Shown one piece after another: positions 1 to 11,164 of a DNA stretch of 64,000 bases; positions within the stretch are counted from its first letter, which is position 1; each line of letters starts with the position of its first letter. The stretch is taken from contig OX637394.1 of NCBI GenBank assembly GCA_951799425.1, positions 37,298,001 to 37,362,000 on the forward strand. Direction: 5' to 3'. The notes beneath the pieces are model-generated. The model made no database searches, was not told the origin of the DNA, and worked only from the letters and a program-made list of their open reading frames with translations. Made by a program: the position numbers and the translations under genes. This DNA is from Ilex aquifolium. Lineage: Eukaryota; Streptophyta; Magnoliopsida; Aquifoliales; Aquifoliaceae.

Positions 1-672
1 TGTGCCCGAGCACGATCCCTTGGGTCACCATGAAGTGGCACTTGTCCCAATTAAGCACCAAGTTCTTTTGCTCACATCTTTCTATCACTCTCTCCAAATT
101 TTCCAAACACCCCTCAAATGAGTCCCCAAACACGAAAAAATCATCCATAAACACCTCCACAATTTTCTCCACCATATCGCTGAAGATTCCCATCATGCAT
201 CTCTGAAAAGTTTCCGGGGCATTACATAACCCGAATGGCATTCGGCGATAGGCAAAAGTACTGAAAGGGCACGTGAAAGTTGTCTTCTCTTGGTCCTCCA
301 AAACAATCTCGATTTGGTTGTAGTCGGAGTATCCATCCAAGAGGCAATAAAAGAGGTGTCCGGCTACTCTCTCCAATACTTGGTCAAGGAAGGGCAAGGG
401 GAAATGATTTTTTCTTGTGCATGAGTTGAGTTTTCGATAGTCGACACAAACTCTCCAATCGGTGACCACCCTTGTCGGAATCAACTCATTGTCTTTATTT
501 GCTACCACAGTGACCCCCGACTTTGTTTGTACTACTTGAGTGGGACTAACCCATTTACTATCGGTAATTACAAAGATAATGCCCACATCAAGTAGTTTGA
601 GTGTGTCATACCTCACCACATCCTTCATGATAGGATTTAGCCTCCTTTGTGGTTGTCAGGACGGTTTTGGTG
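1..672 (-). pseudogene. Element A reverse transcriptase, partial
   Basis: This copies element RNA into DNA in the gag particle. On the minus strand an open frame runs from about 670 to the window edge with no stop that I can find. It contains the usual RT landmarks: WRVCVDYRKLN, the fingers-palm segment [11 protein letters not shown], and the catalytic FMDDFFVF, where the two Asp are the YxDD-type metal ligands. It is out of frame with the protease ORF, which ends in a stop at 673, so a frameshift lies near 680-700 relative to element B. The remainder of RT and RNase H lies outside the window. Confidence 0.85.
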
Positions 673-1782
673 TCATCCTCCAATTAGATTCGGTGTGTAC
701 AAATGAGGGGCTAATTCCCTTGGTATCGTAATTGTCCAACCGATTGCTTCTTTATGCCTCCTCAACACATCCAATAATTCTTCTTCTTGCCTCAGCTCCA
801 ATGACGAACTTATCACCACTGGGAATGTTTTGTGCTCCCCAAGATATGCATAATTGAGTGTGGAAGGTAGTGGCTTCAAATCCAAGATTGGTGGTTGTAA
901 GGTAGAAGGGAAAATTTTCTTCTCTTGTTGTGGAAGTTTCTCAAATGTCGGGACCCAATTTCCTACTACTTGTAGAGTTTTCGACTCCTTATCATCAATA
1001 AACTCTTCCTCCCCCAACTTTGCATCACAAAGTAGTTCCATATGATCCTCCACCAAGATGTCAATCCTATTGACCTCATGCACTTCCTCATCATCACCCG
1101 GTTGTTTGCACAAGTTGAATACATTGAGATCTATCGTCATGTTCTCAAAGGCAAGCTTCATTAATCCATTCTTGCAATTGATCACAGCATTAGATGTAGC
1201 AAGGAAAGACCTACCTAGTATGACAAGAATTTGAGAACTAGGATTAGCAACCGGATGAGTATCAAGTACAATAAAATCAACGGGAAAATAAAAATTGTCT
1301 ACTTGAACTAAAACATCCTCAACTACTCCCCTTGGTGTTCTAACGCTTCGATCTACCAATTGAAGAGTGATTGGAGTTGGATTCAACTCTTCAAGTTGTA
1401 ATTGTTGGTACACCAAAAAGGGTAGGAGGTTGACACTTGCTCCCAAGTCTAAAAGTGCTTGCTCCACCCGACAATTCCCTATGGTTATGGCAATGGTAGG
1501 ACAACCGAAGTCTTTGAACTTGGGTGGTGTGTTGGTTCTCAAAATGTAACTCACTTTCTCCGTGAGAAATGCCTTCTTATGCACATTCATCTTCCTCTTC
1601 ACGGTGCACAATTCTTTCAAAATCTTTGCACATGAAGGTATTTGCTTGATGACATCAAGGAGCGGAATGTTTATCTTCATCTGTTTAAGCAATTCAATGA
1701 TATCCGAATAGTTAACACATTTAGTTGGTGGCTTTAAAAGTTGGGGAAAAGGGGCCAGATTAGGACAATCATGCACATTCAA
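673..1782 (-). pseudogene. Element A aspartic protease region of pol
   Basis: A 369-residue minus-strand ORF. Its middle has the retropepsin-like core: active site LLDLGASVNLLP (Asp-Leu-Gly in place of Asp-Ser/Thr-Gly), then the flap-like stretch VDRSVRTPRGVVEDV, and a second hydrophobic-Gly strand, LVILGRSFLATSNAVI. The C-terminal 150 residues are the linker to RT. The protease would release gag and pol products in the particle. It overlaps the upstream gag ORF (1779-2150) by 4 bases and ends by a stop just before RT, so it is a fragment of one former gag-pol frame. Confidence 0.85.
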
Positions 1783-3543
1783 ATCAACAACTTTTTCCTT
1801 TTCATGTGTTTCACCCCCTCAAAGTTACCCGTAGTCTCTCTTACTTTTGCCAATGTGGCTTTGGGTGAGACTTTTGGCAAAATAGTTTTGTCAATTTGCT
1901 TGCCGCTCCTAAGGGTGGTGACCACCTTGAGTTGCTCACAACTCTCCTTGGTTGGTTCGGACGACTCAATCACATGTTTACCCCTTGAGTTTTCTTGGGG
2001 TTGAGCAAGAAATTTTCCTTTCTCTTGTTGGGATGACCCTATGGCATTGGTCAATTTAGTGATTTGAGTCTGAATATCATTAAAAGCAGCAGCAATTTGA
2101 TTGTTGATTGTTGTTTGGCTTTGAATGAATTGGTACACGACATCCTCCAAATTCTTTTTGTGAGGAGGTTGGTAGGTGGGTAGGTTGGATGGTCCTTGTT
2201 GACCAAACCCTTGTTAAGGTGATGGGTTTTGGGAAAAACCTTGTTGATTGGAAGCTAGATGAGGGAACATGACCATAGTAGGATTGGTTTTGCTTGGGTG
2301 GAATGGGAGGCGACAATGAGCTAGACCCATGAGGAGTAGGGTTGTCATTCTTCCAACTAAAGTTCGGGTGATTGCTCCAACCCGGATTATATGTATTGGA
2401 ATGTGGAGAGAATGATTGCCTACTTTGGTTGAAAGTATTCACTTGCTCGTGATAAACCTCTTTGAGTGCCGGAATGTTTGGGCACTCCGAGATACAATAC
2501 TCAACACTTTCACATATAGAGCAACACTCCTCGGCCTTAGCAATGTTAGACACCTCATGCCTCCTATTCACCTCTAGCCTCCCCACATTTCGGGACAACT
2601 TTGTGATTTTGGCAAGCAAATCTTCTTGGTCCCGCAAATTATACATCTTTCCCCCACTTGGTTGACTCTCCGGATAGGACATTGGCATATCATTGGAATC
2701 CGTGATATCCCATGATTGAGCATTTTATGTCAATGTATTGAAGTACTCAAGGGCCTCATCGAGATCTTTGTTTAGAAAATCTCTGTTACACATCACGTCT
2801 ATGAATTGTTGATGGGTCGGTGTAATTCCTTTATAGAAGAAACTATCCAATTGCTATGGTTCAAATCTATGATGTGGAATGGATTGTAGCAACTCCTTGT
2901 ATCGATCCTAACATTGATAAAACTGCTCATTGGATTTTTTCAAAAAATTTTGAATTTGTTTCTTAAGAGCAGTAGTCTTGGGCACTAGAAAAAATTTGTT
3001 TAAAAATTTGGAAAGTATTTGTGCCCAAGAACTTATCGATCGAGGTTTCAATGAGTTCAACCAAGTTTTGGCTGTCTTTAAGGGAGAAAGGAAATAATTT
3101 CAAGCAAGCTATGTCTTTCATGGCATGATTTATGAGAAATGTTGCAACAATTTCCACAAATTCCTTAATGTGCAAATAAGAATTGTCTCTTTCAATTCCA
3201 TGGAATTGAGGAAGTAGTTGTAACATTCCCGGTTTAACAAGGAAGGCATGAGCTTGGATCGGTATAAGTATGCACGAGGGGGTGGTGCTTCAGGTTGGTT
3301 GGAGACAATCCCTCATTAACCTCGTCGGATGATCAATTGGGATATTGTTTCCCTCATTGCTTGGAGGGGGAATTGCATTCGGGGGTTTGGCATTCTAGGA
3401 TTTTTCATTCCCCCGCCCCTTGGAACATTAGCACCATCATCCCCGAAGTTGTATCCGGCATCCTCGGGTGGGTTTTGGTCTAGATTCATGTTTGGTCCTA
3501 TGGCACGTCTCACAAGTCTATTTTGGTTGTCCCATCCCCACAT
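1779..3543 (-). pseudogene. Element A gag, broken
   Basis: Gag forms the particle and binds element RNA. Four minus-strand pieces are visible in order: 3543-3316 (N-terminal, Asn/Pro/Gly-rich with MPNPRMQ), 3226-2963 (retrotransposon gag core, MLQLLPQFHGIERD), 2688-2080 (linker and zinc knuckle) and 2150-1779 (C-terminal coiled segment and LRSGKQ motif). Frame changes separate them. The knuckle CSICESVEYCISECP has Tyr where the CX2CX4HX4C pattern needs His, so zinc binding is probably lost. Element B gag has the intact knuckle. Not functional as read. Confidence 0.82.
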
Positions 3544-3679
3544 ACAAAAACACTATCTACAATTGAAATGAAAAGTATATACAAATATATACAAATGAGT
3601 AACGTACCTCGGCCAGTGATGAGAATCACGGGACTTACCTCTGTTGTCCGAAATCACCTTCTAATTCGACGTTTAGCCT

Positions 3680-3697
3680 TCCCCGGCAACGGTGCCA
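3680..3697 (-). other. Primer binding site of element A (tRNA-Asp type)
   Basis: On the minus strand these 18 bases read TGGCACCGTTGCCGGGGA, one mismatch from the complement of the plant tRNA-Asp 3' end. They start 8 bases inside the LTR end at 3706, where minus-strand DNA synthesis would be primed. Confidence 0.88.
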
Positions 3698-3705
3698 AAA
3701 ATACT

Positions 3706-5345
3706 TGATTGTGGTTCACCCTAATCTCCAAACATGATCCCGGTAGTGTGTATGTGGCTTATATGAGTAGGTGAGTGTCACTCTCTCTCGGGCTCAATGC
3801 TAGAAATGGGACAAATCGTGTGTTCAAATGAAAATGTGTGTGTGTGTGTGTGTGTGCAAAACTGCTCCCCAAGTATAGAGAGACTTGCAATGTCGTGTTT
3901 TACTTGGAATTGAGTATTCCAAGGTCGTCTCCTCAGGGAATGAAGGTCGAATTGTGGTGAAGGTGATTTTGTCAGAAATGAAAAATGTAAAATCTTGTGA
4001 GCTTGTGTTTTGGTGAGTGGAGATTGTGATAAAAATGTAAGAAAACAAGGTTGGTTAATCTAAAAAGGTCATTCCAATGGGAATGCCAAATCAACTCAAT
4101 TCATTCGACCAATGGTGCCTAGGTGTTTGATTGATTCGTTGGAAATGAGGGACTAATGTGGAGGTGTAGGCTCAAGCATATCCCGTGACAAGTCTACGAT
4201 GTATCAAGAGCTCACAACCACGTCCGCACTCAACCTCGTCAAACCAAACACTTTACACTACGAGGAAGAATTGATGAGAGTTGATTTAGTATACCTAAGA
4301 AGAAATTTCCCTTGGATTAGCCAACTAAATTCTTAGCTACTCATAATGAAAACAAACACATACATAATGTAAAGAGACATGGTTATGAAATAAAGATTAA
4401 AACTTGTATTAATGCAAAAAAAAAAGTTAAACTACAAAGACAAGTTCATTTCATACCCAAATAGAAAGCTTGGAAAGTAAGAACCCAAATGTAAACATGA
4501 AAAATACAAGAACATTTAGTTAGACTTGAATACACTTGAAATAAAGGAGATTAAAGTGCAAGAAGCAAAGATTACAAGTGATTTGAAGCTTACTACAACT
4601 GAAATGGAGGTGAAAATGGAAAAACCTAACTTTCTCTTTCTAAACTTCATCTTTTTTCTTGAGCTTCTCTCTCTAAAACTATGTGTGTAGCTAAATAATT
4701 CTCTAGTAGTGAGTCAAAATTCGTCCATAACCCTCTCATGGAGTGTGAGACCTGAATTCCTATGATTGGAAGGGTTATGGGTACTGCTACAAGCAACCAT
4801 AGGCCCTACATTGTCTTTTCCATGCTTCCCCCAACCATTCTCCTTATTTCTCTTCCTCTTCCATGCTTTTTCTTCCAAAGTCAGGCTTTTGGTGTAAGAG
4901 AGCCTTATTGTATGTAAAATGTGTCAAGGCATGTGTGGGAGAAGCAGAGGTGGGCCTACGAAGTAGTTGGAGTTGAGATTGCAGGCTTCTGGCATTTCTG
5001 GGCAAAACCTACCGGTAGGTTTTGGCTGGAGCAGTGGTAGAAGGAATCCAGTGCATTAAACCTACCGGTAGGTTTTGATGAACATCTACCGGTAGGTTTT
5101 CACTTGTTTTGGCTTTTTCTTTATTTCTTGAAATCCTGAGCCATCCCTTAAGTCTCCCTTTCTTCTCCATTGCCTTTAAGCACTCGATGGGAGACTTAAA
5201 ACACGTCCTTACCTGCTCTTTACCTACAATCACACAAAACTCCATTAATTGTTAGATTAAACGCAATTTCCACCATTTTCTCCACAAAAGCACGTATAAA
5301 ATGGGTGCAAAGAGATACATGATGTGTGATATTCTATGCTCATTA
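3706..5345 (-). repeat. 5' LTR of element A
   Basis: About 1.64 kb. The low end TGATTG reads CAATCA on the element strand, next to the primer binding site, matching the CAATCA end of element B's LTR. The high end is set by similarity to the C LTR end (GCTAATTA at 17020; GCTCATTA here) and is good to a few bases. Segments shared with C's LTR include TTCACCCTAATCTCCAAA, a (GT)n run (3835-3856), GCTCCCCAAG and a block of CCGGT palindromes. The element-strand 5' terminus reads TA rather than TG. No target duplication can be tested because the partner LTR is outside the window. Confidence 0.8.
5004..5101. repeat. CCGGT palindrome array in LTR of A
   Basis: Three dyads in under 100 bp: AAAACCTACCGGTAGGTTTT (5004-5023, 20-bp perfect palindrome), an 18-bp perfect copy at 5058-5075, and a third with core CTACCGGTAG (5086-5095) and a decayed left flank. 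The same repeat recurs in the C LTR and in C's internal spacer. Confidence 0.9.
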
Positions 5346-5356
5346 GGTATCAGAGC
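5345..5356 (+). other. Primer binding site of D (initiator Met type)
   Basis: AGGTATCAGAGC matches TGGTATCAGAGC, the complement of the plant initiator-Met tRNA 3' end, at 11 of 12 bases. It directly follows the end of element A's LTR, so A landed within a few bases of D's 5' LTR / primer-site junction. 5357-5693 is D's untranslated leader; I see no gene in it. Confidence 0.8.
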
Positions 5357-5693
5357 CTAGGTTCTCGATTTACCTAGGGCTTGCGATGCATGGGTTTAGA
5401 TCATTGCATCCATTGTGAATTACATGTTATGTACTTTAAATGCTACATGTTGTGTTATGTGTTATGTGAACAATATGCATGATCAAATGTGTATGGAAAA
5501 GAGACACTAGGGTTAGAGAACATAACCTTTGGGGTCGGAAAAAGAAGGAACGGGATAGTTCATGGTGTAAATGTCTACTATTGAGTGGCACAAACCCTAC
5601 TAGTGAGACAAGGAGAGAAATTTCAAAGTTTCAACTTGATCCCTATCTTGGGATACTAAGTTAGTGCTCTATTGCTATTTGACATGTGTGTAG

Positions 5694-7941
5694 ATGGCAA
5701 GTAGAGGAAGAGGACACGGCCGAGGAGGTGGGCAGAACAACAACCAACCACCACCGGCCTTTGACCAACAAGCTTTTATGGAGGCTATTGGCACGATGGC
5801 AGCTACCTTTGCATAGGCTAGCGCCAATGTGGGCTAAGAGGCAAAAATTTGCTACAACTTTAGAATTGATCACCCAAGTGCAGGTTGTGCGAAGTAATAT
5901 AATACTCAGAAGTTCGAGGTCGAATCACAGGGAATTGTGAAAAGAAAATAATCACACGAATACTAATAAATTAAAAGGAAAAGGTTTGTTTGAAGAGTTG
6001 TTGATTGAAAAAAATTGAATTTTAATAATTAAAATAGTAATAAAAATACTAGAGCATCAGGTACTCCCTCTCAATTTCATACGGTAAAAATTAAAGAATT
6101 AAGGCTTAATTTGAAACAGGAATTAAATGTCGGTTAATCCAAATAACAAATCAAGTGATGAAACCAAAAATTATGATCAAAGGGTTATTCAGAAACCTGA
6201 ATAATAAATCAATCATATCATTTTATGAAACAATGCTAACACTTCAAGCGTGGAATAACCAGTTATTTATTCGCAGGAAAACTCAAGCAATCGATGTACG
6301 TGGCACAACAACTCAGGAGTTTTTACAGAATAAAAACTTTGCTAAAAGATCAGAAATTAAATTAACACAATATCATAAATCATTAAGTACAAATTCAATA
6401 ATAATACCGTACTTCATTGAGAGGTTCTCCCCTAGCCCTAGCTTAGCCTTCTAGCCAGACATGACGAACTAAAAATAAAAAGATGGAAAGAAGAATAAAT
6501 AATCTAAATCCTAAATCCCCCTCTCTCAATAGATGAGAGCCCTTATTTATAGTAAAATAAATTATAAGTACAGGTTGGAAGGAATTCCTTTCCCAAAAAG
6601 ATGTCTTTTAAGGTTAAATCCCGTGCATAAATCTTGGGGCCCGCGGGTACATAATCTGTCCAGACTTCGAGCTTAGATTTCGCATATTTAGAGGTTGAAT
6701 CACGAAATTTTCGTGAAATACACTTTTGTAGCCCTTGAAGTCTTCTTTCCAACCCCATAAAAATCAGATAAATCCGATATCATAATAAAAAGTTATGACT
6801 GAAATACTGAAGACGTGTCAAATCCTTATCTTCTAGGAAACTTTCATAATCCAACTTTTAATGAGTTTTCTTCTAACTTGGACTCTTATAAGGATTAAAT
6901 TTCTGATTTATCTTCAAGTCTTCCTATCTCAATCTTAACTCTTCAATCCTTATCAGTTATGATTCTTCCTCTAGTGATTGTTTCACTTGCATTATTCATT
7001 ATTACTTTAAATCAACCAATTTACCTGTAAAATAAACCAAACAACTAGAAAAAGTATCAAATTAGAAAATCAAGGAATTTAACACATTTAATCACAAATA
7101 ATATGCAATTAACAAATTATTAAATATAATAAAATAGCACTTTTGATGGTTAATCAAGGGCTCAAGTAACCTCCAAAATTTCAAGGCACACAAGCCTCCG
7201 ACTTTTATGGGAGGGGCGGATCCGATGGTGGCCGACCATTGGTTCTAATAAGTTGACAAGATCTTGGACGATGTGGAGATCACCTCTGATGCCACTAAGA
7301 TAAGACTAGCTACATTCCAGTTAGAAGGAGAGGCCCATCTGTGGTGGGATTGGGCAAGGGCCTCGAAGAACTTAGAGGCAATGACATGGGAAGAATTCTG
7401 GGAGCTCGTCATGGGCAAGTACTTCCCATCGGTTATTCGACATGCAAAAGCCTGGGAATTCTTGGATTTAAAGCAGGGGACTATGACGATGATGAAATAC
7501 GTGGTTAAGTTCACTGAGTTAGCCCGTTTCATCGATGATTACGTGGCAACAGACATGGCCAAAGTGAGGAGGTTTGAGGATGATTTGAAATTATCTATCT
7601 GACGGAAGACTTTGGGCCACCGCCTATAAGATTTGGACTCGATGGTCGAGACGACTATGGCCATTGAGAGAGAGTTCGATGACGCAAGAAGCATCCGTGA
7701 GACGAGTGATAAGGACAAGAAGAATGAAGGCCAATCCTCTTCTTCTAGTTCGGGGAAAAAGCAAAAGACTTCTACCCCACAAGGGTTTCATGGACAGGGC
7801 CGCGGCTATCAAGGCCAAGTTCAATCCTCCCAAGGCAGGAGAAGCTTCAGGACTACCTACCAGGCAGGCCAGAGGACTTGTTACATATGCCACCAGCCGA
7901 GTCACATGAAGCAGGATTGTCCTCGAAGGCAGGGATCCTAA
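5694..7941 (+). pseudogene. Element D gag, split by solo LTR
   Basis: Starts at the ATG at 5694 with a Gly/Arg-rich N-terminus (MASRGRGHGRGGG) typical of Tekay gag. A stop (TAG) follows within about 40 codons. The frame is cut at 5879 by the 5880-7162 insertion and resumes at 7168 with PPTFMGGADPM, then the retrotransposon gag core (FQLEGEAHLWWDW, KYFPSVIRHAKAWEF, KFTELARFIDDYVATDMAKV) to a stop at 7602. From 7633 a Ser/Lys-rich linker leads to the zinc knuckle CYICHQPSHMKQDCP (CX2CX4HX4C complete). Gag would assemble the particle; here at least three lesions prevent that. Confidence 0.85.
5880..7162 (-). mobile_element. Solo LTR-like insertion in D gag
   Basis: 1283 bp flanked by CAAGT at 5875-5879 and again at 7163-7167. 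Leaving one CAAGT makes D's gag frame continuous across the site, which confirms the borders. The segment GAGGTCGAATCACAGGGAA near the low end resembles the U5 region of minus-strand plant LTRs, giving the orientation. AT-rich, no coding potential recognised. Because of microhomology the target duplication could be 4 or 5 bp and the exact termini (TGCAGG or GCAGG on plus) are ambiguous by one base. Confidence 0.75.
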
Positions 7942-8204
7942 AGCTATGAGGCATCCCAGTCCCAGTCATCGCTGGGGCATACACAGACTTATTTCATTCA
8001 TCCCTACCCCCACCATGGGCCAGGGAAGCCAGTATCAGTTTCAGGGTGCTGCACAAGCCCCTACTACTTCACGTGCGGGGACTCTATAATCAGGCCAGAT
8101 GGGCCAGGGCATGGGCCGAGGATAGGGTTCACAGGCCGGGACTTCGGGGACGCAGGACTGAGTCTATGCCATCACACCTCAGACTGAGCTAGTGAATCAT
8201 TCGG

Positions 8205-8551
8205 TTATTTAGGGTACATTTCTACTCTATCGCTTATGGGCAAGGGTATTATTTAACTCTGGTGCATCGCATTCATTTATTTATGCATCATGTGTGAGCG
8301 ATTTTGGCTTAGATGTTGAGACCTTGGAAGAGTCATTGCATGTGAGTTATCCCCAAGGAGCTAGGGTACGTATTGATTAGATATGTCAGGGTTGTGAGTT
8401 AGAGATCTCTAGAATTCTACTCACCGTGGACCTTAGATTCATGGACATGTCGGAGTTTGATGTCATCCTTGGGATGGACTGGTTGACGACACACTGAGTT
8501 GTCATTGATTGTGATCGGAAAAGGGTCACTGCCTACACACCGGGGGGGTGT
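8205..8551 (+). pseudogene. Element D protease, catalytic Asp lost
   Basis: Translation gives LFNSGASHSFIYAS followed by FDVILGMDWL, the active-site strand and second conserved strand of a retropepsin. The catalytic triad D-S-G reads N-S-G: the codon at 8255-8257 is AAC, so the protease would be inactive even without the in-frame stops (for example after ARVRID). The segment between the knuckle (7941) and here is Gln/Ser-rich spacer with several stops and no other gene. Confidence 0.78.
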
Positions 8552-10073
8552 TTGTTTCAGGTTTCAAGGGAAAAGCACGATGCTTTACCCCAAGTAGTGT
8601 ATGATATTCGTTGGCACGGGCAGTTGATGGGTTGGCTAGCAAGCCTTACTCCGGAGGATGAGGCGAGACAGGAGTTGGGTTTACCTCAGGTGGTTTGTGA
8701 GTATGAGGACATTTTTTCGGACGAACTACCGAGATTATCGCCACATAGGGATATAGACTTCACTATTGAGTTGCACCCCGGTACATCGCCTATTTCTATG
8801 ACTCTACATAGAATGACACCGGTAGAGTTACAAGAACTCAAAGTCCAATTACAAGAATTGATGGACAAGGGCTTCATTAGACCGAGTACCTCACCTTGGG
8901 GGGCTCAGGTGTTGTTTTCCAAGAAGAAGGATAAGACCCTTCGGCTATGTATAGACTATCGGCAATTGAATTGGGTTACTATCAAGAATAAATACCCTTT
9001 GCCAATGATTGATGATTTGTTTGATCAGCTGAGAGGGGCGCGGGTCTACTCCAAGATAGATCTACGCACGAGTTACCATCTGTATCCCTAAGATGGCGTT
9101 TAGGATGCTGTATGAGTATTTCGAGTTCACAGTTATGCCGTTTGGATTGACGAATGCCCCGACGGCATTCATAGATCTCATGCATAGGGTGTTCCAACCC
9201 TACCTAGATCAGTTTGTCATGGTCTTTTTTGACGACATTTTGATCTACTTTAAGTCTAAGGAGGAACATGAGGGTCACTTGAGGGTTTTTCTCCAGACCT
9301 TGAGAGACCACCGGTTGTACACCAAGTTCAGCAAGTGTGAATTTTTGCTGACGGAGGTGAAATTTTTGGGACACGTGGTGTCGGCTTCGGGTGTATCCGT
9401 AGACCCGGAGAAGGTTGAGGCAGTCATGAGCTGGGAGAGGCCGAAGTCAGTCTTCGAGATACGTAATTTCTTGAGATTTGCGGGGTATTACAGGAGGTTC
9501 ATTGAGGACTTCTCCTGACTAGCTGCACCTTTGACTAGAATGACCCGGAAGGAGGTCAAGTTTTAGTGGGATAACTTGTTTGAGAGAGCATTCCAAGAGT
9601 TAAAGAAGAGGCTTACTTCATCTCTGATTTTAACAGTTCTGGAGATGGGACAGAGGTACACAGTATATTGTGATGCCTCCAAGGACAGACTTGGGTGTGT
9701 TTTGATGCAGTCCGGGAGGGTGGTAGCTTATGGTTCTCGACAGTTAAGGTTGGTAGCTTATGGTTCTTGGCAGTTAAAGAACCATGAGCAGAACTATCAT
9801 ACGCACGACATGGATTTGGTGGTCATTGTTTGTGCCTTGAAGGCTTGGTGCCACTATTTGTATGGTGAACAGTTCGAGGTGTTTTCGGATCATAAAAATC
9901 TGAAGTACATCTTCACTCAGCTGGACCTCAATATGAGGCAGCGTAGGTGGATGGAGTATTTGGAGCACTACGACTTCACCTTGCATTACCACCCTAATAA
10001 GGCAAACATGACAGCTGATGCACTCAGCCGGAAGTCACAGGGAGTCTTGGCTAGTATGGCTTCCCGGAAGTGA
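8552..10073 (+). pseudogene. Element D reverse transcriptase and RNase H
   Basis: Two RT pieces and one RNase H piece in different frames. 8552-9091 carries the linker and RT fingers ([39 protein letters not shown]). A stop and frameshift at about 9089 lead to 9093-9518 with MPFGLTNAP and the catalytic FFDDILIY, then [12 protein letters not shown]. Another break gives RNase H at 9576-10073 ([32 protein letters not shown]). RNase H contains a 30-bp in-frame tandem duplication at about 9721-9780 (VAYGSRQL / VAYGSWQL). RT copies the RNA, RNase H removes it. Inactive as read. Confidence 0.87.
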
Positions 10074-10085
10074 TAGATGCTCAAG

Positions 10086-11160
10086 ACTGTGGGACAGTTC
10101 AGGTTGCACTACAGGGGTCAGGCTCAAGGTATTTTGGGGAGTTTGGTGGCTATGTCTTCCCTACTGAGTAAAGTGATTGAGTCCCAGGGACAGGACACAG
10201 AGATATTGTCCATCAGGGACCAGGTACAGTCAGGTACAGGTGACAAGGGCTAGGTCATTCACTCGGATGATAGTATTTGGTTCAGGAGAAGGGTTATAGT
10301 TCCCCAGTCCACGAATTTGAGAGAGGAGATCCTTAGGGAGTTGCATTGTTCCCGTTTTGCTGTGCATCCAGGTGGCACGAAGATGTACCACGATCTTCGT
10401 CGCCAATACTACTGGAGCAAGATGAAGAGCACGTCAGAGGTTTTGTTAGTTGATGTCTCACGTGTCAGTAGGTCAAGGTTGAGCACTAGAGACCAACAAG
10501 GTTGCTCCAACCTTTGGAGGTAGCTGAGTGGAAGTTGGAGCTCGTCATGATAAATTTTGTGACGCACTTGCCACAGACATCACGGGGACATGATGCGGTG
10601 TGGGTGATAGTGAACCAGCTTACAAAGTTGGCACACTTTTTGGCAGTGCAGATGACCTTCACACTGGGGGAGTTCTGTAGGCTGTATATATGGGAGATAG
10701 TCTGGTTGAATGGGATGCTCGTATTTATAGTATTGGATCGGTATCCCAGGTTCACGACCTATTTTTGGGATATTTTTCAGTAGGCCATGGGGACACAGTT
10801 GATGAAGAACACATCTTTTCATCCCCAGACGGACGATCAGTCAGAGAGGACCATCCAGACATTAGAGGACATGCTACGGGCATGCGTCCTAAATCTCAAG
10901 GGTAGCTGAGAAGAACACTTACCCTTAGTGGAGTTCGCCCACAACAACAGTTATCAGGCGAGTGTACAGATTGCACCCTATGAGTCACTTTATGGGAGGC
11001 CGTTCCGTTCTCCGGTTTGTTGGACGGAGGTTGGAGAGAGACCCTCTACGAGTCCAGATTTGGTTAGAGACACCTCGGAGAAGGTGAACTTGATACGAAA
11101 GCATCTTCTCAGGGCTCAGAGCCGGCAGAAGAACAACTCCGACAGATGGTGGCGACCTCT
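10086..11160 (+). pseudogene. Element D integrase, first copy
   Basis: Contains the His-His half of the zinc-binding head (ELHCSRFAVHPGG), core segments around LPQTSRGHDAVWVIV and [21 protein letters not shown], then FAHNNSYQASVQIAPYESLYG and the post-core helix LLRAQSRQKN. The Cys-Cys half of the head is not readable and there are stops at about 10782 and 10903. Integrase inserts element cDNA into chromosomes. At about 11160 the protein does not go on to the C-terminal domain but jumps back to a second integrase core. Confidence 0.8.
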
Positions 11161-11164
11161 TGTG

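Larger units (their letters stand above)
1..5345 (-). mobile_element. Athila-like Ty3/gypsy element A, 5' half
   Basis: Read on the minus strand the order is LTR (3706-5345), primer binding site (3680-3697), gag (about 3543-1779), aspartic protease (1782-673) and reverse transcriptase running off the window at base 1. The tRNA-Asp-type primer site and the protease active site written D-L-G-A point to the Athila group; this is family knowledge applied to visible motifs. Integrase, ORF3 and the 3' LTR would lie to the left of the window. Gag is broken in several frames, so the copy is not autonomous. Its LTR resembles the 3' LTR of element C (15303-17020), so A and C belong to one family. The high-coordinate end abuts the primer binding site of chromovirus D. 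Confidence 0.88.

Noticed and set aside
5009-5245. 78-residue minus-strand ORF in A's LTR
   Set aside because: It lies across the palindrome array in the LTR, has no domain, and no comparable intact frame is evident at the matching place in C's LTR.
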